Of a stretch of 64,000 bases of DNA, positions 9,720-18,165 are shown piece by piece (within the stretch, counting starts at the first letter, position 1; each line of letters begins with the position of its first letter). Source of the DNA: Methylococcales bacterium (lineage in GTDB: Bacteria; Pseudomonadota; Gammaproteobacteria; Methylococcales; Methylomonadaceae); contig JAGLDH010000066.1 of the NCBI GenBank assembly GCA_023145835.1, positions 1-64,000 on the forward strand, in the 5' to 3' direction. The position numbers and the translations under genes are program-made. Under the pieces are notes generated by a model. The model was not told the origin of the DNA, made no database searches, and was given only the letters and a program-made list of their open reading frames with translations.

Positions 9720-10943
9720 ATGAATAATTCCGTTAATTCTCAAATACTAAAAACAGAAAAACTGACAGATGCTTTTCAGCTTTTTAATAAACTTTCTGAA
9801 AACTTATCTCATTCCTATCAGGAATTAGAAAAACAGGTTGTTTCATTAAGTGGAGAGTTAGCTGCTGCTCGGTCAGAACGCGTTAAGACTTTAATCGAAA
9901 AAGAAAAAATAGCCGATCGACTGCAACAACTTTTAGCCGCATTACCTGCAGCTGTTATCGTTTTAAATAGTGAAGATCAAGTTGTCGACTGTAATACGGT
10001 CGCTATTAATTATTTATCAGATTCCTTAATAGGACAAAATTGGTTTGATATTGTCCAGCGTAGTTTGATTGATGTATTTGATAACCCACATGAGCGACAA
10101 CTAAAAAGCGGGAAGCGAGTTTCGTTAACACGAAATCAGCTGAATCATGAATCAGGTCAAATTATTTTGTTATCTGATGTGAGTGAATTGCGATCGTTGG
10201 AAGACAGGCTTAATCAGCAAAAACATTTAACGGCAATGGGTGAAATGGTTGCCAGTATGGCTCATCAAGTACGTACTCCTTTATCGACAGCTATTTTATA
10301 TGCTTCGCAAATGAATAAAGCAACAGTGACTGATAATAACCGAATCAAGTTTTCTAACAAAATTCTTGAGCGTCTACATTATTTGGAAAGGCAAGTGAAT
10401 GACATGTTGATTTTTGCTAAAGAAGGTAGGTTGGCAATGGAGTTGTTTTCATTAAAACAGTTTTTAGCTCAAGTTAATGAAAATATGAATGAAATAACTA
10501 AAGAGAGTGAGTTGGCGTTTACCATGACAAATGACGTTAGAGTTGATGGCATGCTAGGAAACGAAGATGCATTATTAGGCGCAGTAACAAATTTATTAAA
10601 TAATGCTGTTGAAGCATTGGAAGGAAAAGGGAATATCTCAATGAAACTTACTCAGGTAGGTCAGGATAACTTGCAAATACAAATTAAGGATGATGGGCCA
10701 GGGATAGAAGAAGGCAAAAAACAACGCGTATTTGAACCTTTTTACACCACTAAGGTGAAAGGAACAGGGTTGGGTTTAGCCGTCGTTAATAGTGTTGTAA
10801 GAGCTCACAGTGGCTTAATTCAATGCGAATCAAAAAACGGGAATGGTACGTTATTTACACTGCTAATTCCTTGCATTAATCACTATATTACAACCTCAGG
10901 ATCTGATAACCAGCAAAAGGAGGCTCGTTATGAAGCAATATGA
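9720..10943 (+). CDS. fleS: Flagellar sensor kinase FleS/FlrB
   Basis: A 407-residue cytoplasmic histidine kinase without membrane segments. It has an N-terminal coiled coil (about 15-70), a PAS domain (around 70-145, LPAAVIVLNSEDQVVDCN), and a HisKA domain with the phosphorylated histidine in MAHQVRTPLS (residue about 182). The ATPase domain shows the N box (NLLNNAVEAL), G1 (DDGPGIE) and G2 (GTGLGLAVV). It phosphorylates FleR to turn on middle flagellar genes. Its 3' end overlaps the fleR start by 14 bases, so the two are translationally coupled. The small soluble form with an N-terminal coiled coil is usual for FleS/FlrB. Confidence 0.9.
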   Translation: MNNSVNSQILKTEKLTDAFQLFNKLSENLSHSYQELEKQVVSLSGELAAARSERVKTLIEKEKIADRLQQLLAALPAAVIVLNSEDQVVDCNTVAINYLSDSLIGQNWFDIVQRSLIDVFDNPHERQLKSGKRVSLTRNQLNHESGQIILLSDVSELRSLEDRLNQQKHLTAMGEMVASMAHQVRTPLSTAILYASQMNKATVTDNNRIKFSNKILERLHYLERQVNDMLIFAKEGRLAMELFSLKQFLAQVNENMNEITKESELAFTMTNDVRVDGMLGNEDALLGAVTNLLNNAVEALEGKGNISMKLTQVGQDNLQIQIKDDGPGIEEGKKQRVFEPFYTTKVKGTGLGLAVVNSVVRAHSGLIQCESKNGNGTLFTLLIPCINHYITTSGSDNQQKEARYEAI

Positions 10944-12315
10944 TGTGTTAGTCGTAGAGGATGACTTAGATTTATGTGAAGCACTCTCAGATACCTTGGC
11001 TATAGAAGGTTATCGTGTTCTTTCTGCACATAATGGAACAGAAGCACTGAGTAAACTGGCTAAATATCGCTTTAGATTAGTTGTGAGTGATATTCAAATG
11101 CCAGTGATGGATGGTTTTCAATTATTGAATAATATGCAGCAGAAGCATCCTGAAATACCTGTTTTGCTAATGACAGCTTACGGAACAGTGCCTAAAGCAG
11201 TTGAAGCAATGCAATCAGGGGCAGCTGATTATTTAATCAAGCCATTTGAGGCATCAACTTTGGTAGAAAAAGTGGCAGAGTTTGTTGTTATTGAACCAGA
11301 GACTATCAATGACCGAATCGTTTTTGATGAAAAAATGAAAAAACTATATACCTTAACTGCAAAAGTAGCAAAAACAGAGGTGACTGTTTTGTTACAAGGA
11401 GAAAGTGGAACAGGTAAAGAAGTTATTGCTCGATACATACATGAAAACTCTTTATTTCATGATGGGCCTTTTGTGGCTGTTAATTGCGCGGCTATTCCAG
11501 AAAATATGCTTGAAGCTATGCTTTTTGGTTATGAAAAAGGCGCGTTTACTGGCGCTGTCCAATCTATGCCAGGTAAATTTGAGCAAGCTCAGGGAGGGAC
11601 AATTTTATTGGATGAAATATCAGAAATGGATATTAGTTTACAGGCAAAATTATTGCGGGTATTACAAGAAAAAGAAGTTGAACGCTTGGGTAGTCAGCAT
11701 AAAATTGAGCTTAATGTCAGGTTTTTGGCGACCACAAATAGAAAATTAAAAGAATCTGTGGAGCAAGGTTTGTTCCGTGAAGACTTGTATTATCGGCTCA
11801 GTGTTTTTCCTATTAAAATCCCAGCATTAAAAGACAGAGCCGGAGATATTTTGCCGCTGGCAATGGAATTACTAAAAAAACATGGACAAGAAGGAAAACC
11901 TTTACCTAAATTAACAAGTGATGCGACAGAAATATTAAAGAGCTATGCTTGGCCTGGAAATGTGAGAGAACTAGAAAATGTGATGCAACGGGCGTTAATT
12001 CTACAACAAAAAGGTGTTATTCATGCGGAATGCATTATTTTTGAAGGAGATATGGATGAGCAGCTTCAATCAATTGATCAAGCAGTAGAGATAGGGTTTG
12101 TGAAGGCAGTAGATGATAATCCAACTATGGAATTAAATACCAATGCTCGTCTTGGAGACAGTGTAAAGTCAGTTGAAGAAAATATTATTTTACAAACATT
12201 AAAAGATGAGCAAGGAAGCAGGAAAATAACCGCAGAGAAACTAGGAATCAGCCCGAGAACATTACGATATAAAATTGCCCGAATGAAGGAGTCGGGTGTT
12301 GCAGTTCCTTGTTAA
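10930..12315 (+). CDS. fleR: Flagellar response regulator FleR/FlrC
   Basis: A 461-residue NtrC-type activator. The receiver has its acidic pocket (VVEDD, residues 7-11) and phosphoacceptor aspartate in VVSDIQMPVMDG (about residue 54). The AAA+ domain carries Walker A GESGTGKE (about 157), GAFTGA (about 206) and Walker B ILLDEISE. A C-terminal Fis-like helix-turn-helix ends the protein (GISPRTLRYKI). A strong AAAAGGAGG precedes the ATG inside the end of fleS. Phosphorylated FleR drives sigma-54 transcription of the hook and basal-body genes that follow. Both key motifs are intact, unlike the receiver of FleQ. Confidence 0.92.
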   Translation: MKQYDVLVVEDDLDLCEALSDTLAIEGYRVLSAHNGTEALSKLAKYRFRLVVSDIQMPVMDGFQLLNNMQQKHPEIPVLLMTAYGTVPKAVEAMQSGAADYLIKPFEASTLVEKVAEFVVIEPETINDRIVFDEKMKKLYTLTAKVAKTEVTVLLQGESGTGKEVIARYIHENSLFHDGPFVAVNCAAIPENMLEAMLFGYEKGAFTGAVQSMPGKFEQAQGGTILLDEISEMDISLQAKLLRVLQEKEVERLGSQHKIELNVRFLATTNRKLKESVEQGLFREDLYYRLSVFPIKIPALKDRAGDILPLAMELLKKHGQEGKPLPKLTSDATEILKSYAWPGNVRELENVMQRALILQQKGVIHAECIIFEGDMDEQLQSIDQAVEIGFVKAVDDNPTMELNTNARLGDSVKSVEENIILQTLKDEQGSRKITAEKLGISPRTLRYKIARMKESGVAVPC

Positions 12316-12338
12316 TGAAACATATCGTTTTTCTAAAT

Positions 12339-12355
12339 ATGGACTAAAAAATGCT
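12339..12355 (+). promoter_or_regulatory. Sigma-54 promoter upstream of fliE
   Basis: ATGGACTAAAAAATGCT has GG (12341-12342) and GC (12353-12354) ten bases apart, about 38 bases before fliE. The -12 half is ATGC rather than TTGC, so it is a weaker match than the fleS promoter. The location between fleR and fliE is where FleR-dependent promoters lie in related bacteria. Confidence 0.55.
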
Positions 12356-12392
12356 TTGGTATTGTTAAGTGAACAAAGAATAAGAGAATAAT

Positions 12393-12704
12393 ATGAGCGA
12401 TATGAATGTAAATCAGGTTTTGGCACAGATGCGATCAATGTCTATTGAAGCATCCAGTAAACCAGAAGAAGTAGAAGGCAATTCAGATTTTTCTGCAATG
12501 TTAAAAGAGTCGATAGATTCAGTAAATAGTGTGCAAAAAAATTCTGCGCAGTTATCTAAAGCATTTGAAATGGGTGACCAGGATGCCAGTTTAGCTGAAG
12601 TGATGATTGCATCTCAAAAAGCGAGTGTCTCTTTTCAAGCAATGCTACAGGTTAGAAATAAATTAGTAGATGCCTATAAAGATGTCATGAATATGCCAAT
12701 GTAA
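12393..12704 (+). CDS. fliE: Flagellar basal-body protein FliE
   Basis: A 103-residue protein matching FliE in size and in its C-terminal conserved block (SLAEVMIASQKASVSFQAMLQVRNKLVDAYKDVMNMPM). FliE links the MS ring to the proximal rod and is exported by the flagellar type III system. The gene is separate from fliF by 136 bases that include a strong hairpin, so the dosage of fliE and the fliF operon may differ. Ribosome-binding sequence is weak (AAGAGAATAAT). Confidence 0.9.
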   Translation: MSDMNVNQVLAQMRSMSIEASSKPEEVEGNSDFSAMLKESIDSVNSVQKNSAQLSKAFEMGDQDASLAEVMIASQKASVSFQAMLQVRNKLVDAYKDVMNMPM

Positions 12705-12760
12705 ATGACATAGATAAAAAGGTCTTAGCCCACTAAGAATAAACCTAGAAAAATAAAATG

Positions 12761-12797
12761 TGGTTATAAATAATTTACAGCAAATTATTTATAATCA
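12761..12797. repeat. Hairpin between fliE and fliF
   Basis: Positions 12761-12776 and 12782-12797 form a 16-bp stem with one G-U wobble and a five-base loop (ACAGC). The stem is AT-rich and no T-run follows, so it is not a standard terminator. It may stabilise the fliE message end or partially attenuate read-through into fliF. Confidence 0.6.
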
Positions 12798-12840
12798 CCT
12801 AGTCTTTTGAACGTATTCTCTAAGAAAGTGAACAGTACAT

Positions 12841-14604
12841 ATGAGCGAGCAAGATAGCGCAAATTTGGTAGAAGTAGAGCAAGAGCCAAGTGCGTTAAAT
12901 AAGTTAACCCAAGAAACAGAGACTCCCCCTGTTTTAAAAGGGCTTAGCAATTTATCAATTGCTAAGCAAGTAGGGCTTATGCTTGGAATGGCATTGAGCG
13001 TCGCAATGGGTATTGCTGTTGTTCTATGGTCTCAAGAAGGCTCATATGATTTACTTTATGCAGGAATGGGCGCGGAGGATTCTGCCAATATTATTCAAAT
13101 TATAGATGAGCTTGGTATTGACTATAAGGTGGAAACAGAGTCAGGGGCATTGATGGTTCCCGCTGATAAAGTGCGTGAATTAAAAATAAAATTAGCGGCT
13201 CAAGGATTACCCAGAACACAAACCTCAAGTTCAGGTTATGAAATATTAGATAAAGAAACAAGTTTTGGAACGAGTAGAAATGTTGAATTAATGCGTTTTC
13301 AAAGAGCATTAGAGGGTGAAATAGCTAAAACCATTTCAACTATTCAAAATATTAAATCAGCACGAGTACTTTTGGCTTTGCCAAAGCAATCAGTCTTTGT
13401 ACGTAAACGAAAAAAACCAAGTGCCTCTGTTATTGTCAATTTATATCAAGGTCGACGGTTAGAGAAAGAGCAGGTGGAAGCCATTGTCCACTTGGTATCA
13501 TCAAGTGTGCCTATGATGGAATCTGCACAAGTGACTGTGGTTGATCAAAAAGGACGGATGCTAAGTAGTAGTGATTCTTCAAAAGGTATGTATTTAACCT
13601 CAAAGCAATTTGAGTACAAAAAAAATATTGAAGAGCATTTAATGCAGCGTATAGGAAATATTTTAATTCCTCTTGTTGGGCGAGAAGGAATGCAAGTTCA
13701 AGTATCTGCTGACGTTGATTTTACGGTAACAGAAAAAACTCAGGAAATGTTTAATCCTGATCTACCTGCATTGAGAAGTGAACAAACTCAAGATGATCAA
13801 ACCACCTTATCTGCTGTTCAGGGTGTTCCTGGAGCTTTATCTAATCAACCACCTCCGGCAGGAGTTGCGCCAGAAATCGCAGTTGGAGAAGAGGCTACAA
13901 ATACGAATAGCCCTACGTCGACAAGTAAAGCTGCAACACGTAATTATGAACTAGATAAAACAATTACTCATACTCGTTTAGCAACGGGTGTTTTACGTCG
14001 TCTTTCTGTAGCCGTCGTTATTGATCACAAAAAAGTTTTTTTAGGTGAGGGAGAAACAAGTACACAGCCTTATCCTCAAGAAGATGTTAATCAATTTAGA
14101 GAATTAGTTATGCAAGCAGTTGGTTTTGATAACAGCCGTGGAGACCAAGTCACGGTAACTAATGTTGCATTTAGGATTCCTGATGAACTAGAAGCTTTGC
14201 CCGAAGTACCGCTATGGCAACAAGAATGGTTTCTAGATGCTGCAAAACAAGGTGCTGCTATTTTAGTTGTTCTATTCTTAATACTAGGTGTTATACGCCC
14301 TACCATGCGTGGTTTAGTTGCAAGAGATGAAGAAGTTAAAGCATTACTGGATGCGCATGCCGAAGCAGATGCTATCGGTGGAACCGTTCGATTCGATAAA
14401 GAGGGTAATCCAATAGCGGTTCCTGCTGAAGGAGGAGGTGGGGGAGATAGTGACTCAGAAGATCAAGGGTTACCAGAGGATCTCTTGTTATTAGAAGCAC
14501 CACAAAGTTATGAAAAACGATTGGAATATGTTCAGAAGTTAATTGATGAAGACTCACTTAAAGTATCACAAATTCTTACCGAATGGTTAAAGTCTGATGG
14601 TTGA
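12841..14604 (+). CDS. fliF: Flagellar MS-ring protein FliF
   Basis: A 587-residue inner-membrane protein with the two FliF transmembrane helices (about residues 45-65, VGLMLGMALSVAMGIAVVLW, and 465-485, GAAILVVLFLILGVIRP). Between them lie the ring-building motifs: YAGMGAEDSANIIQ, the FGTSRNVELMRFQRALEGE block, and RVLLALPKQSVF. A Ser/Thr/Pro-rich insert sits around 310-370. The cytoplasmic tail ends with the FliG-binding segment (YEKRLEYVQKLIDEDSLKVSQILTEWLK). FliF forms the base for the export gate, rod and rotor. Its end overlaps the fliG start by eight bases. Confidence 0.95.
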   Translation: MSEQDSANLVEVEQEPSALNKLTQETETPPVLKGLSNLSIAKQVGLMLGMALSVAMGIAVVLWSQEGSYDLLYAGMGAEDSANIIQIIDELGIDYKVETESGALMVPADKVRELKIKLAAQGLPRTQTSSSGYEILDKETSFGTSRNVELMRFQRALEGEIAKTISTIQNIKSARVLLALPKQSVFVRKRKKPSASVIVNLYQGRRLEKEQVEAIVHLVSSSVPMMESAQVTVVDQKGRMLSSSDSSKGMYLTSKQFEYKKNIEEHLMQRIGNILIPLVGREGMQVQVSADVDFTVTEKTQEMFNPDLPALRSEQTQDDQTTLSAVQGVPGALSNQPPPAGVAPEIAVGEEATNTNSPTSTSKAATRNYELDKTITHTRLATGVLRRLSVAVVIDHKKVFLGEGETSTQPYPQEDVNQFRELVMQAVGFDNSRGDQVTVTNVAFRIPDELEALPEVPLWQQEWFLDAAKQGAAILVVLFLILGVIRPTMRGLVARDEEVKALLDAHAEADAIGGTVRFDKEGNPIAVPAEGGGGGDSDSEDQGLPEDLLLLEAPQSYEKRLEYVQKLIDEDSLKVSQILTEWLKSDG

Positions 14605-15607
14605 TAATGTAAATAATTTAGGACTTACAGAAAAAGCAGCATTATTGCTTTTAGCTGTCGGTCAAGAGAGAGCTGCAAGTGTACTTAAAAATATGGGGCC
14701 AAAAGAGGTTCAAATTATAGGGTCAGCAATGTCTAGCTTAGGAACCATTTCTATAGACATGGTTGATGATGTTCTGGAGTCTTTTATTACTCAAATTAAA
14801 GATCGGACAGGGTTAGGTTTAGATTCTGATAGTTATATTCGAAATATGTTAGTTGAAGCTCTCGGTGAAGATAAAGCAGGGAGTGTTATTGATAGAATTT
14901 TGCTGGGTGGAAATAGTAAAGGAATTGAACAGCTTAAATGGATGGATATACGGTCAATTGCTGATTTAGTTCGTGTAGAACATCCGCAAATTATAGCGAC
15001 GATTTTGTCATTATTAGACCCAGATCAGTCAGCTGCAATATTAGGGTTGTTAGCAGATAATATGCGCTCGGATATTCTGATGAGAATTGCCAAGATGGAA
15101 ACCATTCAGCCGGCAGCTATTAAGGAACTTGATGAAATGATGGAAAAACAATTATCAGGGAGTGAAAGTGTCAAAGCTTCTTCAGTGGGTGGAATTGATG
15201 CTGCAGCAAATATTCTTAATTTCATGGATGGTGTTATAACTGAAGAAATGATGGAAACTATCAATGAAAGTGATGAAATTTTAGGGCAGCAAATACTGGA
15301 TAAAATGTTTGTTTTTGGTGATTTAATTAATGTAGATGATAGAGGGATACAATCATTATTAAGAGAGGTTTCTACCGATCAATTATTACTCGCATTAAGA
15401 GGCGTAACAGAAGACCTGAAAACAAAAATATTTAGCAATATGTCTAAACGTGCAGCAGAAATGTTAGCCGATGATCTTGAAGCTGCTCCACCCACTAAAC
15501 TAAGTGAAGTAGAGCAAGCTCAAAAAGATATTTTAGTTATTGCCAAGAAATTGGCAGATTCTGGTGAGATTATGTTAGGAAGTGGCGGTAGTGATGAGCT
15601 TGTCTAA
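14597..15607 (+). CDS. fliG: Flagellar rotor switch protein FliG
   Basis: A 336-residue cytoplasmic switch protein of normal length. The N-terminal FliF-binding domain (LTEKAALLLLAVGQERAASV), middle domain with EHPQ motif (VEHPQIIATILSLLDPDQSA), and C-terminal torque domain (DKMFVFGDLINVDDRGIQSLLREV, then LLLALRGVTEDLKTKIFSNMSKRA) are all present with the charged residues that meet MotA. The start overlaps the fliF stop and the end overlaps fliH by 14 bases, indicating tight translational coupling. Confidence 0.95.
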   Translation: MVDNVNNLGLTEKAALLLLAVGQERAASVLKNMGPKEVQIIGSAMSSLGTISIDMVDDVLESFITQIKDRTGLGLDSDSYIRNMLVEALGEDKAGSVIDRILLGGNSKGIEQLKWMDIRSIADLVRVEHPQIIATILSLLDPDQSAAILGLLADNMRSDILMRIAKMETIQPAAIKELDEMMEKQLSGSESVKASSVGGIDAAANILNFMDGVITEEMMETINESDEILGQQILDKMFVFGDLINVDDRGIQSLLREVSTDQLLLALRGVTEDLKTKIFSNMSKRAAEMLADDLEAAPPTKLSEVEQAQKDILVIAKKLADSGEIMLGSGGSDELV

Positions 15608-16346
15608 AGGACAAGCCTTTTCTGAATCTGAGTTAAAGGAACTCGGATTATGGGATGCTGCTGAACAATTTGGGAAAAAACGTGTTACTTCTCAGCAGGC
15701 AACAAAAAAGAAAGTGACGTTATCTGTAGACGACATTGAAAATATGCAAAAGCAGGCATATGACGAAGCGTTTGCACAAGGGCAAAAAGAAGGTTTTGAA
15801 TTAGGTATAGAAGAAGGAAGAAAAAAAGGTTTTGATCAGGGGGTTGAGCAAGGGCAGATTGAGGGAGAGAAAAAAGGATATGATGATAACAAGCATTTAT
15901 TACAAGAACAGGCTTCTGAATTCGTTTCTTTATTAGAATCTTTGAGTAAACCATTTAAAGAATTAGACGAACAAGTAGAACAAGAATTAGTTGATTTAGC
16001 CATAGGTATAGCTCGTCAGTTGATACGTAGAGCAATACATATAGATTCCGGGCAAGTTATTGCAGTGATCCGAGAGGCTGTCACTGCACTGCCGATAGCA
16101 GAACAAAAAATTACGATACATCTACATCCTGAAGATGCTGAATTGGTTCGAACAACATTGGCGATAGATGAATTTTCAATTCCATGGAAACTTATAGAAG
16201 ACATCGCCATTTCACGAGGTGGGTGTAAAGTACTGACAGAAACATCAGTTATTGATGCGACAGTAGAAAATAAACTGGCTGCCATTGTGGCAACGGTTAT
16301 GGGAGGAGAGAGAGAAGAGGATAAGGGTCGTGATTCCGTCCGCTAA
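15594..16346 (+). CDS. fliH: Flagellar export ATPase regulator FliH
   Basis: The start at 15594 (MSLSKGQAFSES) is favoured by an AGGAAGTGGCGG stretch inside the end of fliG. A frame extension to 15582 would add only four residues. About 250 residues. The centre has the GxxxG repeat typical of FliH (AFAQGQKEGFELGIEEGRKK, then FDQGVEQGQIEGEKKG, residues about 60-100), followed by the C-terminal FliI-binding domain (LVDLAIGIARQLIRRAI). FliH holds the FliI ATPase in an inactive complex and escorts substrates to the export gate. Its end overlaps the likely fliI start. Confidence 0.92.
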   Translation: MSLSKGQAFSESELKELGLWDAAEQFGKKRVTSQQATKKKVTLSVDDIENMQKQAYDEAFAQGQKEGFELGIEEGRKKGFDQGVEQGQIEGEKKGYDDNKHLLQEQASEFVSLLESLSKPFKELDEQVEQELVDLAIGIARQLIRRAIHIDSGQVIAVIREAVTALPIAEQKITIHLHPEDAELVRTTLAIDEFSIPWKLIEDIAISRGGCKVLTETSVIDATVENKLAAIVATVMGGEREEDKGRDSVR

Positions 16347-17679
16347 TCGAACAGAAGAATGGTTGAAAAAAATCAAACCTTATTCTAAAAGATTAGGAGA
16401 AGTTCCTGAGCTTATCGTAGAAGGTAAATTATCACGAATGGTTGGGTTAACTTTAGAAGCTGAAGGTTGTAGAGCTTCAATCGGATCACTTTGCCAGGTA
16501 GAAACAAAATCTGGTAAGAAAATAGGCGCAGAAGTTGTTGGTTTTTCTGGGAATAAAATTTTTTTAATGCCAACGGGTAAGACAGAAGGGTTAGAACCGG
16601 GTTGCAAAGTTATTCCATTAGGGGAAAATAGTTTAGCAAATGTAGGGATGGGGCTTTTAGGTAGGGTTATTGATGGCGCTGGAAATCCTTTAGATGATAA
16701 AGGTTCGTTGAAGACAGATGCAAAAATCTCTTTAGGTGGAACAGCTATCAATCCTTTATCAAGAAAACCGATTAGAGAATCATTAGATGTTGGAGTAAGG
16801 GCAATTAATTCAATACTTGCTGTAGGGCGAGGACAACGAATGGGGTTATTTGCAGGTACTGGCGTGGGGAAGAGTGTGCTATTAGGCATGATGACTAAAT
16901 TTACCAGTGCAGATATTGTCGTTGTAGGGTTGATAGGAGAAAGGGGACGAGAAGTTAATGAATTCGTTTTAAAAATCTTAGGTGAAGAAGGTATGAAGCG
17001 ATCCGTTGTGGTTGCTTCACCCGCGGATGATACCCCCTTAATGCGTGTGCATGGTGCTATGTTGGCGACGAGTATTGCAGAATATTATAGAGACCAAGGA
17101 ATGGATGTTTTGTTGTTAATGGACTCTCTCACTCGTTATGCGCAAGCACACAGAGAAATTGCACTGGCAATAGATGAACCACCAGCAACAAAAGGGTATC
17201 CCCCTTCTGTTTTTGCAAAATTACCACATTTGGTCGAACGCGCAGGAAATGCTGATGATGGAGGAGGATCCATTACCGCTTTTTATACTGTATTAGCTGA
17301 AGGGGATGATAATAATGACCCGATAGCCGATGCTGCACGAGGAGTATTAGATGGGCATGTGGTTTTATCTCGAAGTTTGGCAGAAGCCGGTCATTTTCCT
17401 GCTATTGATATAGAAGCATCAATTAGCCGAGTGATGCCAGATATTGCTGATGAAAGGCATATGGGGTTGGCAAAAAATCTTAGGCGATTATATTCACTTT
17501 ATCAGCAAAATAAAGATTTGATTAGTGTTGGAGCCTATCAAGCTGGGGCAGATCCAAGGATTGATGAAGCGATTGCAAAAAATACGGCTATCTCAGAGTT
17601 TTTACAGCAAAGTATGGATGAATCGGTTGATATAGAGAGCAGTTTAAATGAACTAGAAACATTATTAGGTGCAGAGTAA
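16330..17679 (+). CDS. fliI: Flagellar type III export ATPase FliI
   Basis: The frame opens at TTG 16285, but GTG at 16330 is preferred because GAGGATAAGG lies directly before it and the protein then begins close to where FliI homologues do. About 449 residues. The F1-ATPase-like core shows Walker A FAGTGVGKS, the catalytic glutamate region IGERGREVNEF and Walker B DVLLLMDSLTRYAQA. The N-terminal domain is the beta-barrel seen in FliI. FliI hydrolyses ATP with FliH and FliJ to feed export substrates. The overlap with fliH (17 bases) supports coupling. Confidence 0.93.
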   Translation: MIPSANRTEEWLKKIKPYSKRLGEVPELIVEGKLSRMVGLTLEAEGCRASIGSLCQVETKSGKKIGAEVVGFSGNKIFLMPTGKTEGLEPGCKVIPLGENSLANVGMGLLGRVIDGAGNPLDDKGSLKTDAKISLGGTAINPLSRKPIRESLDVGVRAINSILAVGRGQRMGLFAGTGVGKSVLLGMMTKFTSADIVVVGLIGERGREVNEFVLKILGEEGMKRSVVVASPADDTPLMRVHGAMLATSIAEYYRDQGMDVLLLMDSLTRYAQAHREIALAIDEPPATKGYPPSVFAKLPHLVERAGNADDGGGSITAFYTVLAEGDDNNDPIADAARGVLDGHVVLSRSLAEAGHFPAIDIEASISRVMPDIADERHMGLAKNLRRLYSLYQQNKDLISVGAYQAGADPRIDEAIAKNTAISEFLQQSMDESVDIESSLNELETLLGAE

Positions 17680-17682
17680 ATA

Positions 17683-18135
17683 ATGAAAAGACCCCAAAGA
17701 CTTAAAGTGATAGTGGATCTGAATGCTGAAAAAGAAAAAAAAATGTTGGAAACGTTAGGTGGGGTTCAAAGAAATAAACAGGAGTCTCAAGCACAATTAG
17801 AAAATTTGCAGCAATATCAACAGGAATATCTGGATAAGTATAAAGCGTTAAGCGAAGCAGGGATGAGTATTGCTCAACTTCTTGAATTTAGATCGTTTGT
17901 AGATAAGTTGGAAAAAGCAGCTGAAGAGCAAAGAATAATGATTTTAGATCTGGAACATGAAGCAATATTGGCTAGAAAACAATGGGAAATGCAACATCAG
18001 AAAACGAATAGCTTAGAAAAGGTTTATGACTTAGCTATTGCAGATGAAAAGAAAAAAGAAGAAAAAAGAGAACAAAATGAGCAAGATGACCGAGCTGCGC
18101 GTTTAGGCCGAAAGAATGGCACAAGAAATGCTTAG
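17683..18135 (+). CDS. fliJ: Flagellar export protein FliJ
   Basis: A 150-residue, highly charged, all-helical protein typical of FliJ. It forms a two-stranded coiled coil with heptads throughout (residues about 5-120) and a strongly acidic/basic tail (DEKKKEEKREQNEQDD). It begins three bases after the fliI stop, in the invariant fliI-fliJ order. FliJ sits in the FliI ring like a gamma subunit and recycles export chaperones. Sequence conservation in this family is low, so position and structure carry most of the call. Confidence 0.88.
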   Translation: MKRPQRLKVIVDLNAEKEKKMLETLGGVQRNKQESQAQLENLQQYQQEYLDKYKALSEAGMSIAQLLEFRSFVDKLEKAAEEQRIMILDLEHEAILARKQWEMQHQKTNSLEKVYDLAIADEKKKEEKREQNEQDDRAARLGRKNGTRNA

Positions 18136-18165
18136 AAATATAAGTGATAGTTTTGGAGAATTAAA

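Noticed and set aside
16380-16889. A 169-codon minus-strand frame inside fliI
   Set aside because: It is the complement of the conserved export ATPase and has no family features.
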